Of a stretch of 64,000 bases of DNA, positions 37,506 through 45,561 are shown one piece after another. Location of the stretch: NCBI GenBank assembly GCA_016710935.1, contig JADJTY010000003.1:310001-374000 (forward strand), written 5' to 3'. Under the pieces are notes generated by a model. It was not told the origin of the DNA. It saw nothing but the letters and a program-made list of their open reading frames with translations, and did not search any database. Positions within the stretch are counted from its first letter, which is position 1, and every line of letters starts with the position of its first letter. This stretch comes from Chitinophagaceae bacterium (GTDB lineage: Bacteria > Bacteroidota > Bacteroidia > Chitinophagales > Chitinophagaceae). Position numbers and translations under genes: made by a program.

Positions 37506-38570
37506 ATGGAAATCATTGCCGGCATTCCCGTTCGTAAAACAATCCACTCCAGGTTACCCGAAGTGGATTTTAATAAACTTGAGTTTGGTAAATACATTGC
37601 CGACCACATGCTGGTATGTGATTATGCCGCCGGCGAATGGAAGCAACCGCAAATTATGCCTTATGCAGATCTTTCCATAAGCCCATCGGCCTTGGCCCTG
37701 CATTACGGGCAAACGGTTTTTGAAGGTATGAAAGCATTCAGGATGCATGATGGCCGCATCAATATTTTCCGGATGGAAAAACATTACGACCGGTTTGTGA
37801 GATCGCTGCAAAGGATGTGTATGGCTGTACCGCCTAAAGATATTTTTATGGATGGCCTCACGCAGTTGATCAGCCTGGATGAGGCCTGGGTGCCCGGCCA
37901 ACAGGGCAATGCACTTTATCTGCGGCCATTTGTGTTTGCAAGCGAAGCCAGGTTTGGCGTAAAAGTATCGGACGAATACCGTTTTATTATTTTTACGGGT
38001 CCAGTGCCCGCATTATATGCCGATCCTATAAAAGTAAAAGTAGAAACAAAATACATCAGGGCCGCCCGGGGCGGAACAGGTTTTGCAAAATGCGGCGGTA
38101 ATTATGGCGCTTCATTTTTGCCAACACAAAATGCAAGGCAGGCCGGCTACGACCAGGTTTTATGGACCGATGCCAAAGAAAATAAATTTATTGAAGAGAG
38201 CGGAATGATGAATGTGATGTTTGTCATTAATAACACGTTGGTTACTGCACCACTGTCTGATTCAATACTGGATGGTGTTACCAGGGATTCCTTATTAACC
38301 CTTGCAAATGATCTTGGGTATAATACCGAAGAAAGAGCGATAGCAATAACAGAACTGGAGCAGGCTTTTACATCGGGTACCATCACCGAGGCATTTGGTG
38401 CAGGCACTGCAGCGGTTGTGGCGCCCATTAAAACCATAAATATCAACGGCATTGATTTTATGCTGCCGAAATATGATGAGCATAATCTGATGTTCAACCT
38501 AAAAAATAAACTGGAACAGATACGCCTTGGAATTGATGCTGATGTGCATGGATGGAATTATATTATTTAA
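37506..38570 (+). CDS. ilvE: branched-chain amino acid aminotransferase
   Basis: A 354-residue fold-type IV PLP enzyme that transfers the amino group for Val, Leu and Ile synthesis. The family pattern is clear: LHYGQTVFEGMKAFR, ALYLRPFVFASEARFGV, the region GGTGFAKCGGNYGAS with the PLP lysine AKCGGNY, and EESGMMNVMFV, DGVTRDSLLTLA, EAFGAGTAAVVAPI. Upstream in-frame codons from 37461 lack family similarity, so ATG 37506 is used. It is divergent from the MocR regulator and ends in a strong terminator. Confidence 0.93.
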   Translation: MEIIAGIPVRKTIHSRLPEVDFNKLEFGKYIADHMLVCDYAAGEWKQPQIMPYADLSISPSALALHYGQTVFEGMKAFRMHDGRINIFRMEKHYDRFVRSLQRMCMAVPPKDIFMDGLTQLISLDEAWVPGQQGNALYLRPFVFASEARFGVKVSDEYRFIIFTGPVPALYADPIKVKVETKYIRAARGGTGFAKCGGNYGASFLPTQNARQAGYDQVLWTDAKENKFIEESGMMNVMFVINNTLVTAPLSDSILDGVTRDSLLTLANDLGYNTEERAIAITELEQAFTSGTITEAFGAGTAAVVAPIKTININGIDFMLPKYDEHNLMFNLKNKLEQIRLGIDADVHGWNYII

Positions 38571-38587
38571 GAAGGTTGGTAAAGTGC

Positions 38588-38629
38588 AAAAAAAGATCTG
38601 CTGTAAATTTTTACAGCAGATCTTTTTTT
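38588..38629. terminator. bidirectional terminator after ilvE
   Basis: AAAAAAAGATCTGCTGTAAA and its exact complement are separated by two bases, giving a 20-bp stem with A-run and T-run arms so that it works in both directions. Confidence 0.9.
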
Positions 38630-38630
38630 A

Positions 38631-38793
38631 TACTAATTAGACTTTAAATCTATCCCAATAAAAGCTGTCAGGTTGAGCTTGTCGAAACCGGTGTCATTAG
38701 GAAAAGAGCCTCTTTTATTCTAGAACCCGCCTTCGACAACACTTCGACAGGCTCAGTACAGGCTGACAGTATAATTTTAAAGTCTGATTGGTA
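38631..38793. mobile_element. MITE-like element with 18-base terminal inverted repeats
   Basis: The left end TACTAATTAGACTTTAAA and the right end (complement TACCAATCAGACTTTAAA) match at 16 of 18 positions. Inside are further inverted texts, GTCAGGTTGAGCTTGTCGAA and TTCGACAGGCTCAGTACAGG. At 163 bases with no coding capacity, bounded by TA, it looks like a non-autonomous element of the TA-target kind, though no parent transposase is present here. Confidence 0.6.
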
Positions 38794-39858
38794 TTATAAT
38801 TCATTTTCATGTTCCTTATGCCCGATATATTTTTTCCACTTCTCAATAACGGCTTTCATGTCATCAGGCAGTTCGCTTTCAAAATGCACTTGTTTTAATG
38901 TGGTGGGATGAATGAAGCCCAGTTCTTTTGCATGCAGTGCCTGGCGCTTACACAGGTCAAAACAATTTTCAACAAACTGTTTGTATTTGGTAAACACGGT
39001 TCCTTTTACGATCCTGTCGCCTCCATAAAAATCATCGTTAAAAAGCGGGTGGCCTATCAACTGCATGTGTACCCGGATCTGGTGTGTACGGCCTGTTTCC
39101 AGCCTGCATTCTATCAGGGTAACATAGTTAAAGCGTTCCAGCACTTTATAATGTGTAATGGCATCTTTCCCATGGTCGCCATCCGGGTAAGCCGTAAACA
39201 ATTTTCGAAACCGCTGGTGCCTGCCCACATGTGCAATCACTGTTCCTTCATCTTTCTCCATATCGCCCCAAACCAAAGCGATGTAACGGCGGTGCACCGT
39301 GTGGTTAAAAAATTGTTTCGCAAGATCACTCATGGCTTTTTGTGTTTTAGCCATTACCAGTAAACCGGTTGTGTTTTTATCTATTCGATGCACCAGGCCA
39401 AACCTGCTGAGTTCGCTTTCGTCCAAATCAGGACTTTGTTGTTGTAAATGATAAGCTACTGCATTTACCAATGTACCATTGGGATTGCCGCTGCCCGGAT
39501 GCACCACCATACCCGCCGGTTTATTGATGATCATTAAACTGTCATCTTCATATTGAATATTAAGCGGAATGTTTTCGGGAAGAATTTCAGAGCTTTCCGG
39601 GGAACGGTTATCAAATACAACTATGTTGTCGTACGGCCTTACCTTATAATTACTTTTTACAGGCTTTTCATTCACCAGCACCATTTCATTGTCAATACCC
39701 TGCTGGATCTTATTACGGGTAGCACCTTCGATCCGGGTCATTAAAAATTTATCAATGCGTAGCGACTCCTGCCCTTTGGGAATGGTGATCGTCAGCTTTT
39801 CGTACAACTCTTCTATTTCCGGTTGTTCATCTTCAATTTCTGGTAATTCTTTACTCAT
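38794..39858 (-). CDS. rluD: RluA/RluD-family 23S rRNA pseudouridine synthase
   Basis: A 354-residue enzyme isomerising uridines in 23S rRNA. It has an S4 RNA-binding domain (LRIDKFLMTRIEGATRNKIQ, about residues 30-90) and then the catalytic domain with GMVVHPGSGNPNGTLVNA and the catalytic-aspartate motif HRIDKNTTGLLVMAKT. ETGRTHQIRVHMQLIGHPL follows. The RluD-like two-domain order is normal. The stop codon abuts the right end of the MITE-like element, which may have set the 3' end. Confidence 0.9.
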   Translation of the reverse strand: MSKELPEIEDEQPEIEELYEKLTITIPKGQESLRIDKFLMTRIEGATRNKIQQGIDNEMVLVNEKPVKSNYKVRPYDNIVVFDNRSPESSEILPENIPLNIQYEDDSLMIINKPAGMVVHPGSGNPNGTLVNAVAYHLQQQSPDLDESELSRFGLVHRIDKNTTGLLVMAKTQKAMSDLAKQFFNHTVHRRYIALVWGDMEKDEGTVIAHVGRHQRFRKLFTAYPDGDHGKDAITHYKVLERFNYVTLIECRLETGRTHQIRVHMQLIGHPLFNDDFYGGDRIVKGTVFTKYKQFVENCFDLCKRQALHAKELGFIHPTTLKQVHFESELPDDMKAVIEKWKKYIGHKEHENEL

Positions 39859-39861
39859 AGT

Positions 39862-39945
39862 AGATGGTTCATAGTTGATGGTTCATGGTTCAAAGTTCAT
39901 GGTTGATGGTTTATAGCTATGAACTATCAAGTATGAACCATCAAC
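39862..39945. repeat. GATGGTTCATAG-type tandem and inverted repeat
   Basis: Several direct copies of a TTCATGGTT/TTGATGGTT unit are followed by inverted copies (ATGAACTATCAAG, ATGAACCATCAAC). It occupies nearly all the space between divergent rluD and lipB. Confidence 0.7.
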
Positions 39946-39955
39946 GGCTTTCAAT

Positions 39956-39963
39956 TATCTTTG
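39956..39963 (+). promoter_or_regulatory. -7 box of lipB
   Basis: TATCTTTG fits TAnnTTTG exactly, 17 bases before GTG 39981. No TTTG is present at the expected -33 position, which lies in the repeat. Confidence 0.5.
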
Positions 39964-39980
39964 CAAATTAAAACATTGCA

Positions 39981-40736
39981 GTGGATAAGCAGAAAGTGAT
40001 ATTTAAGGACCTTGGAATTATTGAATATAAAGCCGCCTGGGATTACCAGGAAACATTGCTTAATGAAAATGTACAAATTAAATCGGCCATAAGAAATGCT
40101 GCCGCAGTTCCCGACCCCCGACTCCCGACTCCCGACTCCCGACTCAATGCTCCCGACTCCCGACTCACGACTACAAACTATTTCCTCATTTGCGAGCATC
40201 CGGCAGTTTATACTTTAGGCAAAAGTGGCAAAAAGGAGAACGTATTAATGAGTGATGATGAATTAGCCGCCAATGATATCGCTTTTTTTAACACCAACAG
40301 GGGAGGAGATATTACCTTTCATGGCCCGCAGCAAATAGTAGGTTACCCCATACTGGACCTTGAAAAATATTATACAGATATTGGTAAATACCTGCGTAAC
40401 CTGGAGGAAATGGTTATGATAACTTTGGCAGAATATGGCATAAAGGGAGGAAGAAGTAAAGGCGAAACCGGTGTGTGGATCGATGAAGATATACCCGGAA
40501 GGGAAAGAAAGATCTGTGCCATTGGCGTACGTTGCAGCAGGTGGATAACCATGCATGGCTTTGCGCTGAATGTAAATACCGACCTGGGTTACTTTGATCA
40601 TATCATTCCCTGCGGTATCCAAAACAAGCAGGTTACATCCATGCAAAAAGAACTGGGTTATACCGTTGATTACAATGAAGTGAAGGAAAAAATAAAAAGA
40701 AATTTTGAAAAGATATTTGAATCAGAAATGATTTGA
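39981..40736 (+). CDS. lipB: octanoyltransferase LipB with an in-frame repeat insertion
   Basis: Transfers octanoyl from acyl carrier protein to lipoyl domains, the first step of lipoate synthesis. Motifs seen: WDYQETLLNENVQIK, LICEHPAVYTLGKSG, RGGDITFHGPQQIVGYPILD, the KICAIGVRCSRW catalytic lysine region, and the catalytic-cysteine region HIIPCGI. The start is GTG. Residues about 44-62 (PDPRLPTPDSRLNAPDSRL) are encoded by a CCCGACTC tandem repeat and have no counterpart in the family. They fall in the loop between the first helix and the next strand, so the enzyme may tolerate them. The product feeds pyruvate dehydrogenase. Confidence 0.93.
   Translation: MDKQKVIFKDLGIIEYKAAWDYQETLLNENVQIKSAIRNAAAVPDPRLPTPDSRLNAPDSRLTTTNYFLICEHPAVYTLGKSGKKENVLMSDDELAANDIAFFNTNRGGDITFHGPQQIVGYPILDLEKYYTDIGKYLRNLEEMVMITLAEYGIKGGRSKGETGVWIDEDIPGRERKICAIGVRCSRWITMHGFALNVNTDLGYFDHIIPCGIQNKQVTSMQKELGYTVDYNEVKEKIKRNFEKIFESEMI
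40107..40174. repeat. CCCGACTC tandem repeat inside lipB
   Basis: About eight imperfect copies of CCCGACTC, interrupted once by AATGCT. The frame stays open through it. It reads as a dispersed intergenic-type repeat that entered a gene. Confidence 0.85.
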
Positions 40737-40739
40737 AAG

Positions 40740-40915
40740 ATAGGTCTTTCGCCTTTTGCGAAAAAAGTTAGCCACAGATTGCACAGATTACACAGATAGG
40801 TCTTTCGCCTTTGGCGAAAAACTTTGCTTATGAAGTCGGAAATAATTTGTGCAATTTGTGTAATCTGTGGCAAAAAAAGTTGCGAAGCAACTATCGCCTT
40901 TGGCGATTAATAGTT
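40740..40915. repeat. inverted dispersed repeat (CCACAGATT family), second copy
   Basis: GCCACAGATTGCACAGATTA (40771-40790) and its imperfect complement (TTTGTGTAATCTGTGGC, ending near 40873) enclose small hairpins of the TTTCGCC-tttt-GGCGAAA type, several times repeated. The first 20 bases are identical to 8309-8328. It follows lipB and faces the converging gene at 40930. Confidence 0.8.
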
Positions 40916-40929
40916 GGCCATAAGTTACA

Positions 40930-41769
40930 TCACTTTGTTTTCTTTTCTTCGCTTGAAATATAGAATTTATTCTCTTCCAGCAAATACTCGTTTTTATATA
41001 TTTCAAACTGGTACCATCCGGCACGGGTAAAGTTTACTTTTTCAAGAATAAAATAATCTTCGGGAGGGTTTTTTATCTCAAACAGCAATTTGTAGTCTTC
41101 AGTTAAAAACCGGATGACATACCTGTTTGCCTTTACATTAAAAATTTTGGCAACAACGTTATTGTCCTTATCTGTAAATATGCGCTTGCTTGGGTAGGTT
41201 ATTACCTGGCTGATAATATCTTCTGAAACCTCAGTTGGATCAGGCTTTTTTGCAGTTTTGTTGGTTTTTGCAGTTTTTGCAGTTTTAGCAGGTGCTTTGT
41301 TTTTATTTTTTGCAGCCAGCGCTTCGGCAAGCTGTTTTTGTAATCTCATTTTTTCTTCCTGCAGCAGAATATTCTTTTCGTATAAAGCATTTATTTCCTG
41401 TATCAGCCTCGTATAATCAATTACGGTATTTACTTCGGGCCTTTTGGATGGGGTAAGTAAGTATACACCGGTATCAAAACCGATAAACAAACGGTAATAC
41501 ATTTTATTATACGGGGGCGTTGAATCGGTAAATCCGTTCACCGAGTTTTGTGGATTTAATATAGAGGCGATGCTGAAAAAATTCCTGGTGCTGTCGTATG
41601 ATCGTTGCACACTGATACCTTTTACGGGCTTTTTATAATCGTTGAGCCAGAAGATACTGACTTTTCCATTGGTGTTTTTAAGTGTAAAATCAGGTAACGT
41701 AGCCTGCCCAAAAAGACTGCCTGCAAACAGAAGGCTGCAAAAAGAGAATAGAAAATAAAGTCTGCGCAT
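40930..41769 (-). CDS. hypothetical exported protein with coiled coil and Lys/Ala/Thr linker
   Basis: Unrecognised, 279 residues from ATG 41769. A signal peptide (LYFLFSFCSLLFAGSLFGQ) is followed by a fibronectin-like beta part with KGISVQRSYDSTRNFFSIAS and NKMYYRLF strands. A coiled coil (about residues 130-160), a linker of AKTAKTNKTAKK repeats and a C-terminal beta domain (RYVIRFLTEDYKLLFEIKNP) complete it. Architecture suggests a periplasmic or surface structural protein. It follows the deaminase gene by 14 bases and may share its transcript. Confidence 0.65.
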   Translation of the reverse strand: MRRLYFLFSFCSLLFAGSLFGQATLPDFTLKNTNGKVSIFWLNDYKKPVKGISVQRSYDSTRNFFSIASILNPQNSVNGFTDSTPPYNKMYYRLFIGFDTGVYLLTPSKRPEVNTVIDYTRLIQEINALYEKNILLQEEKMRLQKQLAEALAAKNKNKAPAKTAKTAKTNKTAKKPDPTEVSEDIISQVITYPSKRIFTDKDNNVVAKIFNVKANRYVIRFLTEDYKLLFEIKNPPEDYFILEKVNFTRAGWYQFEIYKNEYLLEENKFYISSEEKKTK

Positions 41770-41783
41770 AGGTTGAATCAAAT

Positions 41784-42710
41784 TCAAAACAATAAAGTGT
41801 TCAAAGGTAAAGATTTATTTCCCTGCAACCCCCCGGTATGCAAACATAAAATTTTACTTCCTTTTGTAAATGTATCATTTTTAACAGCATCAAAAGTTCC
41901 AAACAACATTTTGGCGGTGTAAACAAAATCAAGCGGTAATTGGTGTTGCAGCCAGCACTGGTTCATGAATTGTATCAGCTGGTCTGTTTTTTTTGCGTAG
42001 CCACCAAAATGATAATTATTTAATATCATCAGGTTCTTCAATTCAACTTCTTCCCCTGTTAACTGCTTTATGTTGATTTTATTGTCTGTTATACCTTTTA
42101 AGACCGGGAAACTAACTACCCTTTGTTCCGGTTTGGCTGCCATTAAAATACCCGCCACTGTTGTTGCTGTGCCTGTGGCAGTGCATATATGTGTATAGCT
42201 GTTATCTTTAACCAGGTCCATGATCAAGGCAGCTCCCTTAGCGCCAAGGGGGTGGTACCCTCCTTCGGGAATGATCATGCATTCGCCATAAGTTGCTTTC
42301 AGCTTGTGTATAAAAGCAGGATCGTCTTTTTGTGTATATTCCTGCCGTGAAATAAACTCCAATTGCATACCATCCTGCAGGCACTGCTGCAGGGTATGTG
42401 AAAGTTGTACAGGCTTTTCTCCTCTTACAATGCCAATGCTTTTTAGCTGAAGCAGTTTGCAGGCATATGCCGTGGCAGCGAGGTGATTGGAATAAGCTCC
42501 TCCAAAAGTTAAAATGGTCTTTCCACCGGACCCTGTGGGGTGGTTGGTATTAACTGCTTCTTCTATAAAATAATGCAGTTTAAAAAGTTTGTTACCCGAA
42601 ACCAGCGGATGAATTTTATCCAAACGCAATACCGATATGCTAACCTGTTTCTCTGTAAACAGATCATCATGCAGTTCTTCAATATTGGCTTTTGAAATAT
42701 CAAAAAGCAT
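41784..42710 (-). CDS. PLP-dependent D-cysteine desulfhydrase / ACC deaminase-like protein
   Basis: A 308-residue fold-type II PLP enzyme. The start region SVLRLDKIHPLVSGNKLFKL contains the PLP lysine, followed by LTFGGAYSNHLAATAYACK, IPEGGYHPLGAKGA and ICTATGTATTVAGIL, the family's phosphate-binding loop. Family members act on D-cysteine or 1-aminocyclopropane-1-carboxylate; sequence alone does not separate them here. It is slightly shorter than typical members (about 330), lacking part of the N-terminus. Confidence 0.8.
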   Translation of the reverse strand: MLFDISKANIEELHDDLFTEKQVSISVLRLDKIHPLVSGNKLFKLHYFIEEAVNTNHPTGSGGKTILTFGGAYSNHLAATAYACKLLQLKSIGIVRGEKPVQLSHTLQQCLQDGMQLEFISRQEYTQKDDPAFIHKLKATYGECMIIPEGGYHPLGAKGAALIMDLVKDNSYTHICTATGTATTVAGILMAAKPEQRVVSFPVLKGITDNKINIKQLTGEEVELKNLMILNNYHFGGYAKKTDQLIQFMNQCWLQHQLPLDFVYTAKMLFGTFDAVKNDTFTKGSKILCLHTGGLQGNKSLPLNTLLF

Positions 42711-42736
42711 TTGAGATAAAACTTAGCGGTTTATAC

Positions 42737-42744
42737 TATTTTTG
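42737..42744 (+). promoter_or_regulatory. -7 box of the nucleotidyltransferase gene
   Basis: TATTTTTG fits TAnnTTTG exactly, about 48 bases before ATG 42793. A TTTG at 42710-42713 is 23 bases upstream, slightly further than usual. Confidence 0.5.
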
Positions 42745-42792
42745 CCCTGCAAAAGTCAGCAAATATTTTTTCAATTGTTAATTTAATTACAG

Positions 42793-43692
42793 ATGCAACC
42801 AACGCTTTTAATTTTAGCAGCAGGAATGGCCAGCCGTTACGGAAGCATGAAACAAACAGAAGGCTTTGGCCCAAATGGCGAAACCCTCATGGATTATTCC
42901 ATTTACGATGCGATCAGGGCGGGATTCGGGAAAGTGGTTTTTATTATTCGCAAAGATTTTGCCGAGAGTTTTAAAGCCAGCTTTGAACCGAAGTTAAAAG
43001 GAAAAATAAAAACTGAATATGTTTACCAGGAAATGGATTCTTATTTAAATGGAATGGAGGCGCCTGCCGACAGAACCAAACCCTGGGGAACCGGTCATGC
43101 TGTGCTTTGTGCAAAGGACGTGGTGAAAGAACCATTTGCTGTTATTAATGCTGATGATTATTATGGTGTGGATGCTTTTGTAAAAGCGGCTGATTTTTTA
43201 AATAACCAATGCAATGAAAAGCACTATTCCATTATCGGGTACGAACTGGAAAGAACGCTGAGTGATCACGGATCGGTAAGCAGGGGTGTTTGCCAGGTAG
43301 ATGATGATTATAACCTGGTTAGCATTAAGGAAAGAACAAAAATTTATAAGGAAGATGGTGTGATCACGTATGAAGATGAAACCGGTAAGCATACCGTACT
43401 ATCCGATTCAAGTGTGTCGATGAACTTCTGGTGCTTTCACCAAAGTTTGTTTGATACAACAGAACAACTGTTCCAGGATTTTGTAAAAGCAAACACCGGG
43501 AATATCAAAGCCGAATTCTTTATCCCGATCATTGCGGAAGATTTTATGGATAACCAGGGCGGGCATATCAGCGTGATTCCCACTTCGTCGCAATGGTTTG
43601 GTGTAACCTATAAAGAAGATGCGCCTGTGGTTAAAGCCAGTGTAGATAAGCTGGTAGCTGATGGAGTTTACCCGGCATCACTTTGGGGATAA
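42793..43692 (+). CDS. sugar-phosphate nucleotidyltransferase-like protein
   Basis: A 299-residue NTP-transferase. It begins with the nucleotide-binding signature LILAAGMASRYGSMKQ, has WGTGHAVLCAKD and the metal-site VINADDYYG, and carries a C-terminal region with SVSMNFWCFHQSLFD. It likely activates a sugar phosphate to an NDP-sugar for cell-surface glycans. The exact sugar cannot be told. It is transcribed alone. Confidence 0.8.
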   Translation: MQPTLLILAAGMASRYGSMKQTEGFGPNGETLMDYSIYDAIRAGFGKVVFIIRKDFAESFKASFEPKLKGKIKTEYVYQEMDSYLNGMEAPADRTKPWGTGHAVLCAKDVVKEPFAVINADDYYGVDAFVKAADFLNNQCNEKHYSIIGYELERTLSDHGSVSRGVCQVDDDYNLVSIKERTKIYKEDGVITYEDETGKHTVLSDSSVSMNFWCFHQSLFDTTEQLFQDFVKANTGNIKAEFFIPIIAEDFMDNQGGHISVIPTSSQWFGVTYKEDAPVVKASVDKLVADGVYPASLWG

Positions 43693-43702
43693 AAAACTGC
43701 TA

Positions 43703-43768
43703 TAGAGGTGTCAACTTTTTTATCGCTGCTTTATGCTTCAAAGTCTGTAATAAAAGGTGACACCTCTA
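43703..43768. repeat. inverted repeat TAGAGGTGTCA
   Basis: TAGAGGTGTCAACTTTTTTA at the left and TAAAAGGTGACACCTCTA at the right are imperfect complements around a 28-base loop. It lies just after the nucleotidyltransferase gene and before a second hairpin. Confidence 0.7.
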
Positions 43769-43772
43769 CAAT

Positions 43773-43807
43773 AAAAAAAGCTGTTGAAGAATCAACAGCT
43801 TTTTTTA
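43773..43807. terminator. bidirectional terminator
   Basis: AAAAAAAGCTGTTGA and TCAACAGCTTTTTTT form an 8-bp GC/AT stem with A and T runs on either side, placed between converging nucleotidyltransferase and protease genes. Confidence 0.85.
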
Positions 43808-43824
43808 TTTGTTTTCCCGGGTCA

Positions 43825-44922
43825 TTAGTTTCCCACAACCATAAATACAAAGTCTTCCATTTTCCTCACCTGCTGTTCCCTGTCCAGTCCTTTTAAACCT
43901 GTATTGTTGGGTAATTTTATTTTTAGGGTATCGCCGTTTTCTTTAAGCGCATCCAGTAATTTGTAAATATTTTTTGATTTGGCAGCAAATACAACACCAT
44001 CTGCTGTGGAATTCTTCGAAGTAATAACACCAATGATTTCGCCACGTTTATTTAAAACCGGCCCACCGCTGTTACCCGGATTTACGGATACCGAAACCTG
44101 GTAAGAAGTAGAGTCGCCATCATTACCCGATTTAGCGCTCACGTAACCCTCACCATAAACAATTTCATTACGTGGGTAACCCATGGTAAATATTTGTTCG
44201 CCGAGGTTAGAATTGCTTTTATTGATAGAATAAGGCAGGTTATAGACTTGTTTAAAAGCCGTATCATTGATCTTCAAAATGGCAAGATCTGTATGCTTAT
44301 CAGCAAAGATCGTTTGTGCAATAAAATATTCTCCTTTGTTGTTTTCAACATAAATTGTTTTCATCCGGTTTACCACATGGGCATTGGTAACAATAAAACC
44401 TTTTCCATCTATTAAAAAACCAGTGGCCCTGAAATCGGGGTTTGGATTTTTTTGTGTGACCGTATTGGTTACCAGCGTTCTTTTATCCAGATCATCAACC
44501 TTTTTGGCAGTCTTATCGATTTTAAGCATTAAATCGGTAATGGCTCCCTTATCCTCTTTATTTTTATAGTTACTGATGGAGGCAGTGGTAACAATGGAAA
44601 CCAAGCCTGCAATGGAAGCTGCCACCGCAATACTACGCTTGTATCTTTTCCACAGGAAAACAACTTTGCCTTTTCCGGTTAATTGTTTTTTGGCAATGAG
44701 GCCTTCTTCAGTAAGTTTATTTTCTACTTCATATAAACTGTGCTTAAAGGCTTTAACATTGGCCTGGTTATCCAGTTCATTAAATAAAAAAGTGTGCTCA
44801 ACCACCAGTTGGTCAATATCGGGGTTCTTTTTACGGATCTCTTCGAAAAAAGTTTTTTCCTGCGCCGTCATGTCACCCTTCAGGTAACGCTCAACTGTTT
44901 CTATTAATAATAATTCATCCAT
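43825..44922 (-). CDS. membrane-anchored trypsin-like serine protease with anti-sigma-like N-terminus
   Basis: This 365-residue protein has a cytoplasmic helical part (about residues 1-95: LLIETVERYLKGDMTAQEKT, LVVEHTFLFNELDNQ) like the zinc-less anti-sigma/FecR-type start. One membrane helix follows (IAVAASIAGLVSIVTTASI) and then a periplasmic S1C/trypsin-fold protease. The triad is visible: His in VTNAHVV, Asp in HTDLAIL, Ser in VNPGNSGGPVLN. No PDZ domain follows. ATG 44922 is one base after the sigma factor stop, indicating tight coupling. The N-terminal domain may hold the sigma factor at the membrane; this is inferred. Confidence 0.75.
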   Translation of the reverse strand: MDELLLIETVERYLKGDMTAQEKTFFEEIRKKNPDIDQLVVEHTFLFNELDNQANVKAFKHSLYEVENKLTEEGLIAKKQLTGKGKVVFLWKRYKRSIAVAASIAGLVSIVTTASISNYKNKEDKGAITDLMLKIDKTAKKVDDLDKRTLVTNTVTQKNPNPDFRATGFLIDGKGFIVTNAHVVNRMKTIYVENNKGEYFIAQTIFADKHTDLAILKINDTAFKQVYNLPYSINKSNSNLGEQIFTMGYPRNEIVYGEGYVSAKSGNDGDSTSYQVSVSVNPGNSGGPVLNKRGEIIGVITSKNSTADGVVFAAKSKNIYKLLDALKENGDTLKIKLPNNTGLKGLDREQQVRKMEDFVFMVVGN

Positions 44923-44923
44923 G

Positions 44924-45490
44924 TTAATTCCCGTTTTTATATTGTGCAAAAAACAGCTTCTTCAACCGCACCAGGCATTTATATTTCTGGGTTTTGGCAT
45001 TATCTGCATTGGTATACCCAAAATCTGCCGCTATTTCCTGCATATTCTTTTTTTGTAAATAATAGGCATCCAGTAAACTTTTACAGGGTTCGCCTATTTT
45101 ATTCATGGCCGTTTCCATTAAAATGAAATCGGTATTGTGTTTTTCGTGTAATTCCAGGTCTTCTTCTACAGCAACCGTTTCTTCTATATTTTCTACCAGG
45201 CTGCCATATCGTTGTAACTGGTGTAATCTTTTTAACCAAAGCCGCCTGCAAACCGAGTACAAATAGGTCTTTAACTGGCAGTTCAACTCAAAATTGCCGG
45301 AAACCGCTTTTTCATAGATAACGATCATGGCTTCCTGGAAAATATCCCGCGCCTCATCACTATCACCATTATTGTTAAGTATAAACGACTGAATTACAGG
45401 GTAATTATCACGATAAATCGTTTCAACCACCTCCCTGTCATTCAGGGCCAAACCTTCCAGCAATTGCTTTTCCTGTTCAAAATTACTCAC
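44924..45490 (-). CDS. ECF-type RNA polymerase sigma factor
   Basis: A 188-residue sigma-70 family protein with region 2 (YPVIQSFILNNNGDSDEARD, then IFQEAMIVIYEKA and LKTYLYSVCRRLWLKRLHQL) and region 4 (LLDAYYLQKKNMQEIAADFG, then YTNADNAKTQKYKCLVRLKK). No region 1 or 3. The start is GTG 45490. A promoter-like sequence sits almost directly against the start codon, so the mRNA may be nearly leaderless. The membrane protease gene follows after a single base. The divergent lipoprotein gene carries the same promoter pattern, so both are probable targets of this sigma factor. Confidence 0.9.
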   Translation of the reverse strand: MSNFEQEKQLLEGLALNDREVVETIYRDNYPVIQSFILNNNGDSDEARDIFQEAMIVIYEKAVSGNFELNCQLKTYLYSVCRRLWLKRLHQLQRYGSLVENIEETVAVEEDLELHEKHNTDFILMETAMNKIGEPCKSLLDAYYLQKKNMQEIAADFGYTNADNAKTQKYKCLVRLKKLFFAQYKNGN

Positions 45491-45502
45491 CTGCTTAATA
45501 TT

Positions 45503-45529
45503 AATACGTTTACCTATAATTTGTAACCC
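45503..45529 (-). promoter_or_regulatory. candidate ECF promoter of the sigma factor gene
   Basis: On the minus strand GGGTTAC (45529-45523), 14 bases, then CGTATT (45508-45503) continuing AATATTAA. The 14-base right box matches the divergent copy at 11 positions. Confidence 0.55.
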
Positions 45530-45561
45530 AAAAAGCGAAAATAAACTTTTTAAAAAAACTT

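Noticed and set aside
40107..40174. CCCGACTC run as a CRISPR or regulatory array
   Set aside because: Unit is 8 bases with no spacers and lies inside the lipB frame.
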